From Trichosphaerium sp. ATCC 40318 (Eukaryota; Discosea; Flabellinia; Trichosidae), in the NCBI GenBank assembly GCA_038496445.1, contig JALMLS010000340.1, positions 62,001 to 126,000 of the forward strand: 64,000 bases of DNA, in the 5' to 3' direction. Numbering within the stretch: position 1 is the first letter of the stretch; every line of letters starts with the position of its first letter. The notes beneath the pieces are model-generated. The model did not search any database, was not told where the DNA came from, and was given only the letters and a program-made list of their open reading frames with translations. The translations under genes were made by a program, and so were the position numbers. Positions 10,564 to 20,805 of the stretch are shown piece after piece.

Positions 10564-12192
10564 ATGACCGACTACAGCGAGATTTTAGGCTACATAACAG
10601 ACGTACTCTTTGTACTATCTATACTGGGTGCTCTCTTTACGATTATCTCATTGTACGATAATCAAATTTCCGTTTTAATTACCACTTACAAAGCCTTATT
10701 TAGTACCCTCTTCAGTAAGATTCGAACATATCCAATCAAGGCACCTCAAAAACTGAAATTTATAAAAAACTCGTCTTCTGATTGTTTTGAAAATTAGTTA
10801 ATTATTTACCTCTGTGTTACCATATTCTTTGGTCAGCTAGTGTTTTTGGGAGGGTGCGGGATAATTATTTTTACTAACTTTTTTTATCACGTGCTTATAC
10901 GTTGAAGATTCTCTTATGGTCTGGGAAGCAAGATGTGTGCGGCGATAGCAGCAACAATACATTTTTTCTTCCTAGCGTACGTCTGTTCAATTTTATTTAG
11001 TAGTCAAGTCACTATTGCTTACTTTCTTCATGTTTAGTAATTTCTTTTGGTACGTGCACCCTACTTTTATACAATTGTGTGATCAGATTGGACCCCGTGT
11101 TTTTTTACTTAATGGAACTGTTTTATTAGGTGCTTTTGTATTGCCTTCAACTTTTACCAAGTGCGAGAACCATTAACCACAAAAGCTTTTGAAAAATAAC
11201 TAACGATTTTGTAGATGATTGTAAAGAGGAACAGCCGTACCAGAGAATTCGAAAAGTGGTAAGTACTTGAATTGAATGTAATCTAGTTGTAATGACGCCA
11301 TTTTAGGTACCACATGACAGGATGGGGTTCGGCTATTCATTCCTCATTTTGGTGTTAATTTTTTTAGGCATCCCTTTGCTATTTATAATCGGTGTTGGCT
11401 TGAGCAGATCTTATGGACAAACGCTGCAAGGAACAGAAGAAGATCCACATAGAGGAGCGTAAGCACAAAGAAACACAGAACTAAAGCGCCTATACTGAAC
11501 GATTTATAGATGCTACATCAGGAGTGGATTGGCTGTTTTTCTTTCGTTTTTCCTTCCTGGACTAATAACTATATCTGCAAATGCGGTACATAACTCTTTC
11601 TATCTGTTTGCATTTGTTGATGTCCTTCTAAGGTTCTGTTCTTCTTTGTCGCCTCTGAAATTCATGGTACTCTATCAAAGGCTCCTGAAACCGAGCAAAG
11701 AGAGAAAACAAAGGTACTAACCTTATTTACCTAAAATCACGTGATTCTCTGACAAGTGAACGAAGGAATTCCGTGTACTAGTGAGTATCTTTGTAACAGT
11801 TGGACTTACCTGGGTATTCGGGTTCTTAGCGGCTGTTTTGGCATTTTTACCAAACACAACGATACCTGCAGATATTTTCGAGTTCTTATTCGCAGTGACA
11901 ACTCCTTTACAGGCACGTGTTGTTCGTTTCTATTTTTTTTGGAAGCCACTTTTTGTGCTTTTTGTACTTGTTGGATTTTTTTTGACATTGTGTTTCTCAG
12001 GGTTTCTTTATTTTCGCGGCATACTGCATCAATAGGAAAGTACGCAACCAGTGGATCAAGTTTTTCGGAAAATGTTTCCCATGCTGCAAGGTCGAAGAAA
12101 AATCTACTACCAGCTCTGCTACCTTCTCCACTCGTGGAAATACCACTTCTGAGGGAGGTCAAACATCTAACTACAACTCAGAGAGAGTTTAA
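10564..12192 (+). CDS. Seven-transmembrane receptor (cAMP-receptor/adhesion GPCR-like)
   Basis: Thirteen exons join in frame: 10564-10652, 10704-10740, 10798-10853, 10908-10976, 11038-11049, 11130-11160, 11215-11258, 11307-11326, 11368-11458, 11510-11585, 11633-11713, 11766-11912 and 12001-12192. TM1 is LGYITDVLFVLSILGALFT, then ICL1 with KIRTYPIK and TM2 LIIYLCVTIFFGQLVF. TM3 is CAAIAATIHFFFLANFFW with the conserved Cys. TM4 follows YHMTGWGIPLLFIIGVG. The second extracellular loop carries the partner Cys in GACYIRSG. TM6 contains VTVGLTWVFGFLA and TM7 LQGFFIFAAYCINRKVR. The TM6/TM7 motifs are like adhesion/secretin receptors; the TM3-TM4 part is like Dictyostelium cAMP-receptor-like proteins. 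There is no ectodomain. The tail is Ser/Thr-rich after FFGKCFPCC, a possible palmitoylation site. Introns at 10741 and 11913 use GC donors. Ligand unknown. Confidence 0.87.
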
Positions 12193-12383
12193 AATTCGTT
12201 ATAATCGTAGTTTGATGTCTTATAGCTCTAATAAACTACTCTTGTTATTAAAAAAAACCCACAAGTTCCAACTGAACAACCTTTTTCTTCTGTTGGAAAG
12301 GTAATAACTTACAGATAAAAGTATAATCGAGAATCATTCAGCCGGCAGTATTTCTTTGTGTGCACAAGAAGCAATGAAAGTGC

Positions 12384-12533
12384 ATGTCTGGTCAGTCAGG
12401 AGTGGATTGTGGTGATTGTAAAAAATGGCAAAAAGACGCGGTTTCTTCCAATCAGACAAAGAAAAAATGGAGATGTGGTGGTTCTACAGTTACTTGTAGC
12501 TTCCGTTGTTACATCGGAAAACCACCACAGTAA
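12384..12533 (+). CDS. 49-residue CW-type zinc-finger-like protein
   Basis: A short open frame encodes little more than one possible zinc-binding module: DCGDCKKW, then KKKWRCGG, then VTCSFRC. The order C-x2-C-x-KW, a second W, then two more Cys recalls the CW zinc finger, which binds methylated histone H3 lysine 4 in larger chromatin proteins. Spacing is shorter than in the proteins I know, and the remaining domains are missing, so this may be a free-standing module, an exon of a larger gene, or a remnant. A degraded copy of bases 12405-12450 lies at 60247-60300 in the opposite orientation. The possible donor GTAAAT overlapping the stop would extend the protein if used. Confidence 0.45.
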   Translation: MSGQSGVDCGDCKKWQKDAVSSNQTKKKWRCGGSTVTCSFRCYIGKPPQ

Positions 12534-12698
12534 ATAAGGGTGCTGTTTATTATGCAGCATTACACTGAATGACACAGATTGAGATATAGCAAAATCAAGA
12601 AGATTAAAACAAAAGACTTACAAGTACAATCAAGTTTTTGACTAAAATCAAACGGAATCTCAACCCTTTTTGCTCTTTATTAACACGTGTTTTTTTAG

Positions 12699-12851
12699 CT
12701 TTATCAAGAGCAAGTACACGATGAGCTGGGTGGAAGTTACATACACATATCTAACTCAAGAATTGGTGAAAAAGCTATGACTGATACAGTTAAAATGGCA
12801 GAAAAAATGTGTTTTCTACATGTAGCTCTGAGAGATGCCCATCCAATTAAC
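12699..12851 (+). other. Unassigned exon-like open frame
   Basis: After a T-rich AG acceptor at 12697-12698 there is a 50-codon open stretch reading YQEQVHDELGGSYIHISN and on to a TAA at 12849. It lacks its own upstream Met exon. Its phase does not join to the CW frame through the nearest donor. Composition looks coding, but I cannot place it in a gene. The remaining bases from 12193 to 13018, outside this stretch and the CW frame, show nothing convincing. Confidence 0.2.
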
Positions 12852-13018
12852 TTTACAGATAAATTCTAGAATCTAGAAATTAGAAATACTGCTTCTATAA
12901 GCCCTATATTGTCCGTGACTTACCTCAGCTGAATAAAATAAAAAAGTATTGATAATTTGTTTATTGATAGTAGTATATACAAGGCGTATCATCCAACGAT
13001 ACGAAAGTTCGCATGTGA

Positions 13019-13927
13019 TCATACCTTCGCCAATACAGGCCTGAATTTTTTGAGTGCTGGGTCATCTTTACTGACCAAACCCTTCTTTGCTTTACGAACT
13101 TGTGAAACGACTGTATCAAACTTTTTCATTTCAGGTACTTCAAATATGCCATCTCCATTGACCTTGTTATTTGGCATCTGCTTATAACGTTGTGATAGTT
13201 TTGTTCCTTTAACCCAACCACATGCCCAAAGTGCATTAGATTCAACAAGTGGACGAATAGAACCCTTGGAATTCAAGTAGAATCCACTATTAAACCTTTT
13301 ACATCCTGTTTTGTTGATCACTTTACGAGCACCCTTCAATACCTCAAGTACAGCCGTAAGTGTTGCATTTGCTTTTGGCATTCCTGTCATCACGTAAAAT
13401 GTTCTTTTACTGATTGGTTGATTTCCTAGACCATAGGGTGAGTCATACATCACGATCACAAAAAGTAAACAAAGCAAACAATTACATACCTAAACCAGAT
13501 TTGATTTTTTCTTCAATCCAAGCTGTACGAACTGCTTTTTGAATCTTATCGTATGTTGTCCACCATGTCCCCATTGAGCAAGAGTCGCTGACATGAGCAC
13601 AATAACATGTGCCATTTGGATTTGGGCTGATGATTCCGATACATGTTGCCAAACCAGCAACACCACAAGGTTTTGCTATCATAAACTGTTAGAATACATC
13701 ACAGGCTTTAGAACATACGCAATGACTTCATGAATGTGCCTCCGACACCTCCTCCAACAGTTGCAGGGGTAATTGTGGGTTTCTTTGTACTATATCATGA
13801 AGAGTGTCAGTAATCATTGGATTTCACTTGACGATAAATTAACGTACACTGGCGCCTTTGATGGTTTCTTCTTTTGAGTGACACGTTTCTTTGTTTTGTT
13901 GTTGGTTGATGTTTGTTTGTTTGACAT
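13019..13927 (-). CDS. Unrecognised Cys-containing enzyme-like protein
   Basis: Four exons join: 13848-13927, 13719-13789, 13490-13675 and 13019-13425, all with clean GT-AG borders. The start gives a basic N-terminus (MSNKQTSTNNKTKKRVTQKK). A Gly-rich segment follows (ATVGGGVGGTFMKS), then CGVAGLATCIGIISPN, then CYCAHVSDSCSMGTWW. The second half has YVMTGMPKANATLTAVLE and ALWACGWVKG. The pattern of a Cys-containing beta strand followed by C-x-AH and a Gly/Met-rich strand faintly recalls the CheD / N-terminal-Asn-amidohydrolase fold, in which a Cys-His pair deamidates glutamine or asparagine. That is a guess; I would not assign a function. It lies between the CW module and the frameshifted basic-protein copy, inside the region that is missing from the inverted duplicate at 60 kb. 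Confidence 0.7.
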
Positions 13928-14287
13928 TTAGCTTGTTGTTGATTTTGATTTTGATTTTTTTTTCAAATCAGTGAAACAAGAATGACGTGACAACCACAAT
14001 TTTTATTTGGTTTCCTCGATAAACACTTTGCTGCACGAGCACTTCTTTCGCGATACCTAGTATTAGCGAGTGCTAATACTATGTATTGGAGCTTTATCAA
14101 CCTATTTAATGGTATGTATAGTTTATAGTCTATACTACCGCTTTTAGGGTTGATCACGGTCATTCTTAAAGCAGAAACGTGACAAGAAGCCCTCTATCAA
14201 TAAGTTTTACGTGAAATCTCACGAGAAACATCGTGAAATAAATAACGCGAATCTTGACATCAATAACAGACTAGAAACGTAAACGAG
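13928..14287. other. Intergenic region, no clear gene
   Basis: An open frame of 66 codons exists on the minus strand (14163-13963), but it has no codon or motif support. I treat this stretch as the 5' flank of the minus-strand gene that starts at 13927. Confidence 0.4.
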
Positions 14288-14693
14288 GAGTTCGCTACAC
14301 TAATCAAATTGATATCACTCGAAGCACCCATCCACAATGAACGATACCAGATCTGGCGTCGCAGCAAGTGGTGGTACAAGGATGGCTCCTTTGGCGGAGC
14401 TAGCTTGCCTTCCAAGCGTAGTCTCTTTCTAAGAGCCTTCCTTTTTGCATAGATATTAGGGTTCTTCTTGTTCATCGCGGGAGCTGCAGTCTCTAGGGAT
14501 TCTAAGAAGACCGCCAGCTGGCATACTAGCACATCTCTGACACGCTCTTAATTTGGTCATCAAATGCTATTAAACCCTGCCCAAGTGCCTGGAGTAAGTG
14601 GTAGAGAAGACTGAATATCAGCTTCAGAGCGAAGAGAAAGAGATTGACAGATTGCTGTAAGGAGAGTACTGGAACTATACCAAACATATACAT
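14288..14693 (-). pseudogene. Frameshifted copy of the small basic protein at 59.8 kb
   Basis: Reading leftwards from an ATG at 14693, this copy parallels the intact frame at 59823-60215: MYMFGIVPVLSL, then a hydrophobic stretch, then a shared ESLETAAPA and the basic block NPNIYAKRKALRKRLRLEGK. Near 14530 the two copies differ by two bases within a 24/26-base stretch, which puts a stop in the frame and shifts the C-terminal half. A further seven-residue segment present in the other copy is missing here. Homology continues past the stop to about 14288 (GATTAGTGTAGCG), then ends. I therefore read it as a decayed duplicate; an unusual intron spanning the shift is the alternative. Confidence 0.65.
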
Positions 14694-15002
14694 TATACGA
14701 ATTAGATTTCCGAGTCCAACAAACCGGTAAGTTATAATAAACCGAAATATCGGGAAATTAGAATAGGCCGAAAACACTTTTTTGCCCGTTGAGTAGATCA
14801 TTACAGGCTACATTTTGCGTTGTCTAGGCACGTAATAACAAGACACAGATATTGCTCTTACAACAGGGTAAATTAAAACTGGCCGTAGCCAGCCTGGGGA
14901 AAATACAATAGACCGAATAGTTCCGCCTAAAAACCCGAAAATATACGAAATTTCATGATGAACTCGCACCTCTGAAGTCATACCAAATACAATACTACAA
15001 CA

Positions 15003-15904
15003 ATGACAACAACTTACAAACTTACGTACTTTAACTGGCGCGGATTAGGAGAGACTGCCAGGTATATCTTCGCAGCTGCAGGCAAAGGTAAACCAAATAA
15101 AGGGAGTTTTCATATTTTCAACAGAATTGACATTTGTTGCATTTAGACTACACGGACGTGCGCTTTACCAGTAAAGAAGATAAAGATTGGCTTGCTTACC
15201 AACCTACGACACCTTTTGGGCAAGCTCCAACACTTGAAGTCACTGTTGACGGAAAATGTAAGCTGTCTGTGCATTCACTTGTTTTTGTTTTGAACTTTTT
15301 TCGTTTTTAACTTTTCCTAACACTTTCAATAGCCTCTTTATTTGGACAATCATCAGCAATCAACAAATTCTTATCGCTAGAATTCGGGTACATGGGTAAC
15401 AATAAGATGGAAGCGTTTCTCATTGACTCAGTTTGTACGTTGCTGACAAGTAGTATCTTGCCACGTGCTTACAACATAACATCTAGACGAGACATTGAAC
15501 GATTTACTGTATGTATGGGCTGACGTTGTGTTCCAAAAGCCTGAGAAAGATAGACCAGGTCTTAAAAAATGGTTCGATGAAGTGACTGTCCCTGCTGTCT
15601 TAAAAAAACTAGATGCCATTTGGGGCAAAACAAAGGTAAAAAATTTCTTGTCGAAATACTTGGCAATAACACCTTCTTCTTAGGGACCATACCTTCTCGG
15701 AGATAGAATATCACTCGCTGACATATATTTCGCCCGTTCAGTGGATGAAGTAGATATGGATGGTAGTGTAACCAAGCAACTACCGAACATGCAAAAGGCC
15801 AGGTAAAAATATCTCTGATTACAAGCGATTTAACTCGTTATAGGGATGCTACTGATGTGTTGTTCAAAGCTTGGAGAACGACTAGACCTCAAACGCCTCT
15901 GTAA
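15003..15904 (+). CDS. Glutathione S-transferase, sigma-type
   Basis: Six exons: 15003-15087, 15147-15257, 15333-15434, 15487-15635, 15684-15802 and 15844-15904. The N-terminal thioredoxin-like domain starts TYKLTYFNWRGLGETARY, with the Tyr that activates glutathione thiol in sigma/alpha/mu/pi classes. PFGQAPTLEV is the cis-Pro motif and GQSSAI the Gln-Ser pair that holds the gamma-glutamyl group. The helical domain follows (DRPGLKKWFDEVTVPAVLKK, then LLGDRISLADIYFARSVDE with the N-capping box of the hydrophobic core). Total length, about 209 residues, is normal. It is a cytosolic conjugating enzyme or prostaglandin/isomerase relative; substrate cannot be told from sequence. The 3' end converges on the nuclease-like gene, with an AATAAA at about 15938. 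Confidence 0.92.
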
Positions 15905-16097
15905 CGTAGTGATGCTTCCAATAACATGTGAACAGAATAAATAACTTTGTTTTGCTTCAATACCTGCGGAAAGCATAGTTACCTTTATCGTACCTTTTCT
16001 TTTGCAACACAACCTACTAACATAAGAAAACACAATTTTTATGACGAGGCAACGTGTAAACATCTTACATAATATTTTCTTTTTTTTGTTGTACATT

Positions 16098-17863
16098 CTA
16101 CAATTGTAGTTCGGGCGTCATCAACACGTTTGGCTTAGGAGCACGCCGGTTTATCAACCTTGAATCAATAGCGCTGCCTTGATTATTTCTTATCAAGTCT
16201 TGAATTGCATTGTAGTCCTTTGGGTTCACCCAATACGGTACACACACTAACTGAATCCCTACAGTGCAACAATGTCAGAAAAAGAAATTTGTTGAGTTAG
16301 TGTTCATTACATACCAAGTTTACCACAAATGTATGCCTTCTCATCATCTCTGCCTTCAAATACTGATAGAGTAGACGAATAAGGTAAAATATCGTGATAG
16401 TGATGCTCTCCTAAAGCAATTTTAGTATAAGACAATAAATGTTTTAAATTAAAACTTACCTTGATACTCAAACGCAATGTTGTAGCTTGCTACATATATA
16501 TCTAATGTAACAGGTTTGTAGCTACTACGGCTAACACCTAGGTAGTGCTCTTCAACAATATCTACGTCTGGAAATATTTTTCTAATAGTCTCGAACAGTG
16601 TGCTTCAAAATGATAAGGCTTTTTTTTTTAAATCAGCATTGGCCTTGCTTACCGCTGATGTGACTTCTTTGATGACGGAGCATAAACACTTCTATCCCAT
16701 TGAAAATTCGGATAGTACTTTTGCAGAGCATGTGGTAGGTATTGATATGCCCCAGATGCTCCAGATAGATTGGCCTGATCTTGAGAAAAGCGAAGCCTGA
16801 AGAAAAACTTAGATTTTCGATGGCTGACTTGACGTACCAAGACGATGGGCTAGATAATTCATGCATGTACTGTGCATCTCTCAGAAACGCAAGTTGCGTT
16901 TCGGTTGATGACCAATGTCCACGGACATGGCGACTAGAGTAAAATCAATTTGAGTCAAAACCCACTTTTTTAAAAAAAAAACACTTAGTGATTGGTATGC
17001 GTACTTTCCGAAGCGGTTTTCTTCCCATTTGAAGTTAGGGTATATATTTCGCAAAGCCTTGGACATGGACCAGTTGTACCTTGTCGAAGTTAAAAAAAAT
17101 CAAAAACCAACTCTTTGTAATCACGTGTTTTTTTTTCCATCCAAAACGAAAACTTTTTTGAAGACTACTTACTTGCTTAATATACCTGACCCAATGCGTT
17201 TATACAGTCCTCTTCCACCATACCAATCATCTAGTGTTTTCATGCCATACTCGTGTTCAATTTCGTTTATTTTCTCTGCTTGGAAATCAACTGAAGACCA
17301 GTATTGCCTGGGTACACACCTTTCATTTTGGGAGTTAATTTCTCATTTCAAAAAAAACCCACATGACCAAAAGGCACAAAGTGTGAGTAGCTTGTAGGTA
17401 TGGAACCAAAAAAAACGCACTTAAAGCGCCATGGTATCCAGTGATGGCCTGGATAAAGCGTCTTGAGGGCTTGGTATATAGAACCGTTATAGTAGCTGTA
17501 ACAGACTATTAACATCTTGATTCAGTTTACTAACGTACGATCTGATAATGCCAGCAGCCTTTCCGAATGATTTTTGTAGTTGTTTGTATGTGACATTGTA
17601 CCAATCCACAATTCGTTTGATCTTAAGTTGTACAGCAATTGTCCTGTCAAAATATTGCCTTGAGGCTCATGTTAGTGCGTAGAGTGTGCAAGCAAGTAAA
17701 TTATGGTACCTTTGGCGGTTTAAATTCCAAAATCCGCTTGGCGCGGTAATATACGCGCCGTAGGTACGATTATTTACATTATGACGCTTAGAAACAAGTT
17801 CTAGTTTATCAGCTTAAATAGTACTTATGACGACTTACTCGCACGCAACGCAGCGCTTTGCAT
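16098..17863 (-). CDS. Module-repeat protein with PD-(D/E)XK-like nuclease domain
   Basis: The C-terminal exons give FPDVDIVEEHYLG, then VTLDIYVASYNIAFEYQGEH, then DDEKAYICGKLGIQLVCVPY and a TAG at 16100-16098. The D-I-Y, E-Y-Q and K positions fit a VSR/PD-(D/E)XK endonuclease core; I recall protist and metazoan proteins with near-identical AFEYQGEHHYHD cores. Upstream are about three degenerate modules. Each has a W-x-S/N-x-Q start, a WYNV- or WYGG-like middle and an L-x-x-YP-x-W end, for example ALKTLYPGHHWIPWRF, ALRNIYPNFKW and ALQKYYPNFQW. Introns are short. The 5' end is uncertain: the first certain exon ends upstream at 17812. An ATG at 17863 joins only through a 26-bp intron, shorter than any other here. 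That start would give an N-terminus of mitochondrial-presequence type. Confidence 0.65.
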
Positions 17864-18119
17864 CAGTTCGCTACCATGTTTATGTCATCTTAGTTGACGT
17901 GTGGCTTAACCATTGCCTTCTTTACTTACAAGTAGACTGTACGTCCGAACCAGGGTCGATTGCGCACCAGATTATTTATTATACAAGTAGCAGCGCCACT
18001 GCCTTCGAAAAAAAAAAAAGGTAAAAAATGATGTCTTTTTTTTTTGTTCGTCTGATGTCTGCAGCCAAGATAGAGCTTTTCAAAAAAAACTAAAACCCTC
18101 ATATTCCTTTCAACATTTT

Positions 18120-20419
18120 TTAAATCTGAGCTTGGAATTGCTGATGTTGTTTTGCTGCAGTTGCAGAGCTGTGGTTTTCTGGCTTATCACTCAATGGCTT
18201 AACATCAATTTTTGTTTTTTCAATATCTGGCGGTTGTGAGCTGCCAGGAGGCAAGTAAGGTGATGAAGATGGCAAGTCGCTATTGAGCATCTTCTAGTTC
18301 GTTGTTAGTACGAAAAACTGGAATAAAGAGGTGTTTATGTACCTTTGAATCTGTATCAGGATCGGATATTACTTTGTGTTGTGTTGGAATTTGGTCTGCT
18401 AGGAGTGTCTTTTTCCTACCAGCGCCACGTGCACCAGGGCGCCTGGATACCTTCTTAGCATTCTTTTTAATGCTGTATTCTCCAAAAGAGTAACCCTAAA
18501 AGCAGTGTCAACACGAAAACATCCCATAAATGTCAAAACATTTAAGACAATTTCTATTATAAAACAGATTTTTTGTATCACGTGTCAAAGCAAAAAAAAC
18601 ATTTGTAACTTCATTTGAAGTCACCAAGGTGCAAGCGCTTTTATGTACCTTTTGTTGTAAGCCAGTTATAATGCGATTTAGCTTGGCTTTACTCTCTCCC
18701 AGTTTGAACATTGCAGCATCAATGTCGTAATTGCAAACTTGCAAAACGCCATAAATATGTCTGTAAATGACAGCATCGAGTTGAAACTCCTCCGGATTGT
18801 ACATTGATGGATTCTTACTACAAGGTGTGAGACAAGTCAAACAAAAAAGAACCCCGTACAGTAAGTCATGCAAATGCTTTGTAATCAATTTATCCTTGTT
18901 ACGGCAATCTGCCTCAAGTTTACGTATACGCAGCTCTTGATCAACAGTTTTCTTCTCAAGATCACCATAATCTTTTGAGAACGAATCAATTGTTTGTTGC
19001 TGTTCTCGCTCTGTTGCCCATCGCACTGTCATCGATTTTTGTTTAAACTACAACAGGTTGTCAATTGATGGAGATGGCGGAAAAAAAAAATAGGATTGAG
19101 TAATGAGCAAAGAACAACAGGCTGTGCTCGATAATGTGTAGTACGTACTTCATCTATAATTTTGTTTTGAAGTCTATCTAATACTTTGCTTGCATCACTG
19201 TGAAGGCCAAAAGTGACAACAGCGAAAGGAGCTACAAGCATTCATCAGCATTTTTTTTTTTTTTCAACAGAGAAAATTTAGTCGTGTTAACAAAGAAACA
19301 TACGTGTTTTGGCAACATAAATGTCAACAATATCATCTTCAAGACCAACAGTTCTAATAAGTTTATCAAGTTCCTAGTACACGATGAGTATAGAGCGCAT
19401 AGACAAGCTACACGTACAATCTTTGTCATATCGCCAATATGAAGGAAAATCAGCTTTTTAAAATCAGAAGCAGGACTAATCTTGCATCGTTGAGCCTATA
19501 ATACAAAAAGGTAAGCGATAAATGCAAAACCAGAACAAATAAAAATTGTCAAACAGACTGAAAAAAGTACAAAGTGAATGCGACGTACCTCTACAATTAC
19601 ACCAAAAGGCTTATACTTTTGTTGCATAAGCAACTCGTAGTGTTTTTTTGGTAGATAAACAAATGCATTGGTCCTAAAAATAAGTGATTAGTCACTACAG
19701 CACGTGGATAAACGGTAAAGAAAAAAAAATGAAAAAAATTGCAAAAAAAAAAAAAGAATTTTAGTTTACCTGTAGGCTTGTTTGTATCGTGTTTGTATAA
19801 AGCTAGCGTGGTATGCTTCTAATGTAATTCCTTCCATTGTCATTGCAGCAAACGCTTCTTTAATGGACCTCTCACTGACCATAGATGGAACGTTATGTAA
19901 CAATAGTTTCTTGGCACCCTCTGGAACTCCTTTTGGTCTGCTTGATTGTCGTAAATTACTTGCTGAAACTCTACATAAAGATGTTATTTAGGGTTAAAAA
20001 AATGACTCACTGAGTACAATTTTTTGGTGTTTTTTTTTTGTTTTTTTCAGATTGTTGGAATAAGAAAATTTTTTGTAGACTTCCAAATAAAACGAAGCTA
20101 CGCGTATGATATACGTACGCTTTTTGTTGCTTAACCTCAATATCCAGTTTTTTAAATTTATCGGATGCAGCATCGTAAACGTTGGTTGGTTTAGGTGTGC
20201 TCTCAGAGCTGAATTTTTGCTGGTAGTCAGCAGAGAAGAATTGGTCCGGTGACGGAGATTCCTTATTGTTTTTGTAAGCAAAATTGAGTGTATGTAAGAA
20301 AAGGGTATACGACGTCAAGCGTATGCGTGGGACTGGTTGTCCAGTTCGAGTTTTACACCATAAACAAAGCTGCTAAAAAAATTAACTTCGCACCTCTCGC
20401 TTGGCTTTTGCTGGTGCAT
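18120..20419 (-). CDS. Protein with two RNA-recognition motifs and a coiled coil
   Basis: The product has a first RRM with RNP2-like LLLHNVPSMVSERSIKEAF and RNP1-like NAFVYL. A second RRM runs from LIFLHIGDM through IVDIYVAKT to APFAVVTFGLHSDASKVL. A charged coiled-coil follows (EREQQQTIDSFSKDYGDLEK). The C-terminus has basic SRRPGARGAGRKKT and a low-complexity Pro/Ser/Gln end finishing QFQAQI at 18120. Introns are short GT-AG. RNA binding is expected from the RRMs; the specific partner is not evident. The first exon is uncertain: sequence is solid from 20261 downward. The ATG at 20419 joins in phase only through a GTTAAT donor (exon 20387-20419). The neighbouring KCTD gene is divergent. Confidence 0.72.
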
Positions 20420-20805
20420 TTACATTTTCTACATGGTTGTGAGCGAGGTTCAAGGCAAATTAAGGCAAAAGCGTCGTACCTTTGCCATACGTTTCTCTAA
20501 AGTCGCGCAGTGTCTCTATAATGCTTGGTCGCGCATTTGTATTACATGTAAAGTGATAAGAGCGCTGAGTTTGTTTATTTACGCAACGCTTGTTAACAAC
20601 GGTTACGCTACGCCTAGTTTGCTTATTGTACTTTCGACATTGAGAAGGTGGTCGGAATACAATGATCGCCCTTGCGCGAGTAATAGACGCTGGCAGAGTA
20701 TACATAAGAAGCTCGCGCGTGAGTTCAGCCTTACAAGTTGTTTCGTAATTAAGTAAGTTTAAGCAACTGCTATTTGTGCTTCTTGCTGATCAAACAGGAG
20801 AGTAT
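20420..20805. other. Divergent intergenic region
   Basis: About 390 bp lie between the RRM gene and the KCTD gene. No open frame with coding character was found on either strand. It presumably contains both promoters. Confidence 0.4.

Noticed and set aside
11806-12162. Minus-strand frame of 118 codons opposite the last GPCR exons.
   Set aside because: The plus strand encodes TM6, TM7 and the tail with correct splice sites; the minus frame is a shadow.
20007-20318. Minus-strand frame starting at a TTG, as the start of the RRM gene.
   Set aside because: No ATG is present in it; the true first exon is probably upstream, near 20419.
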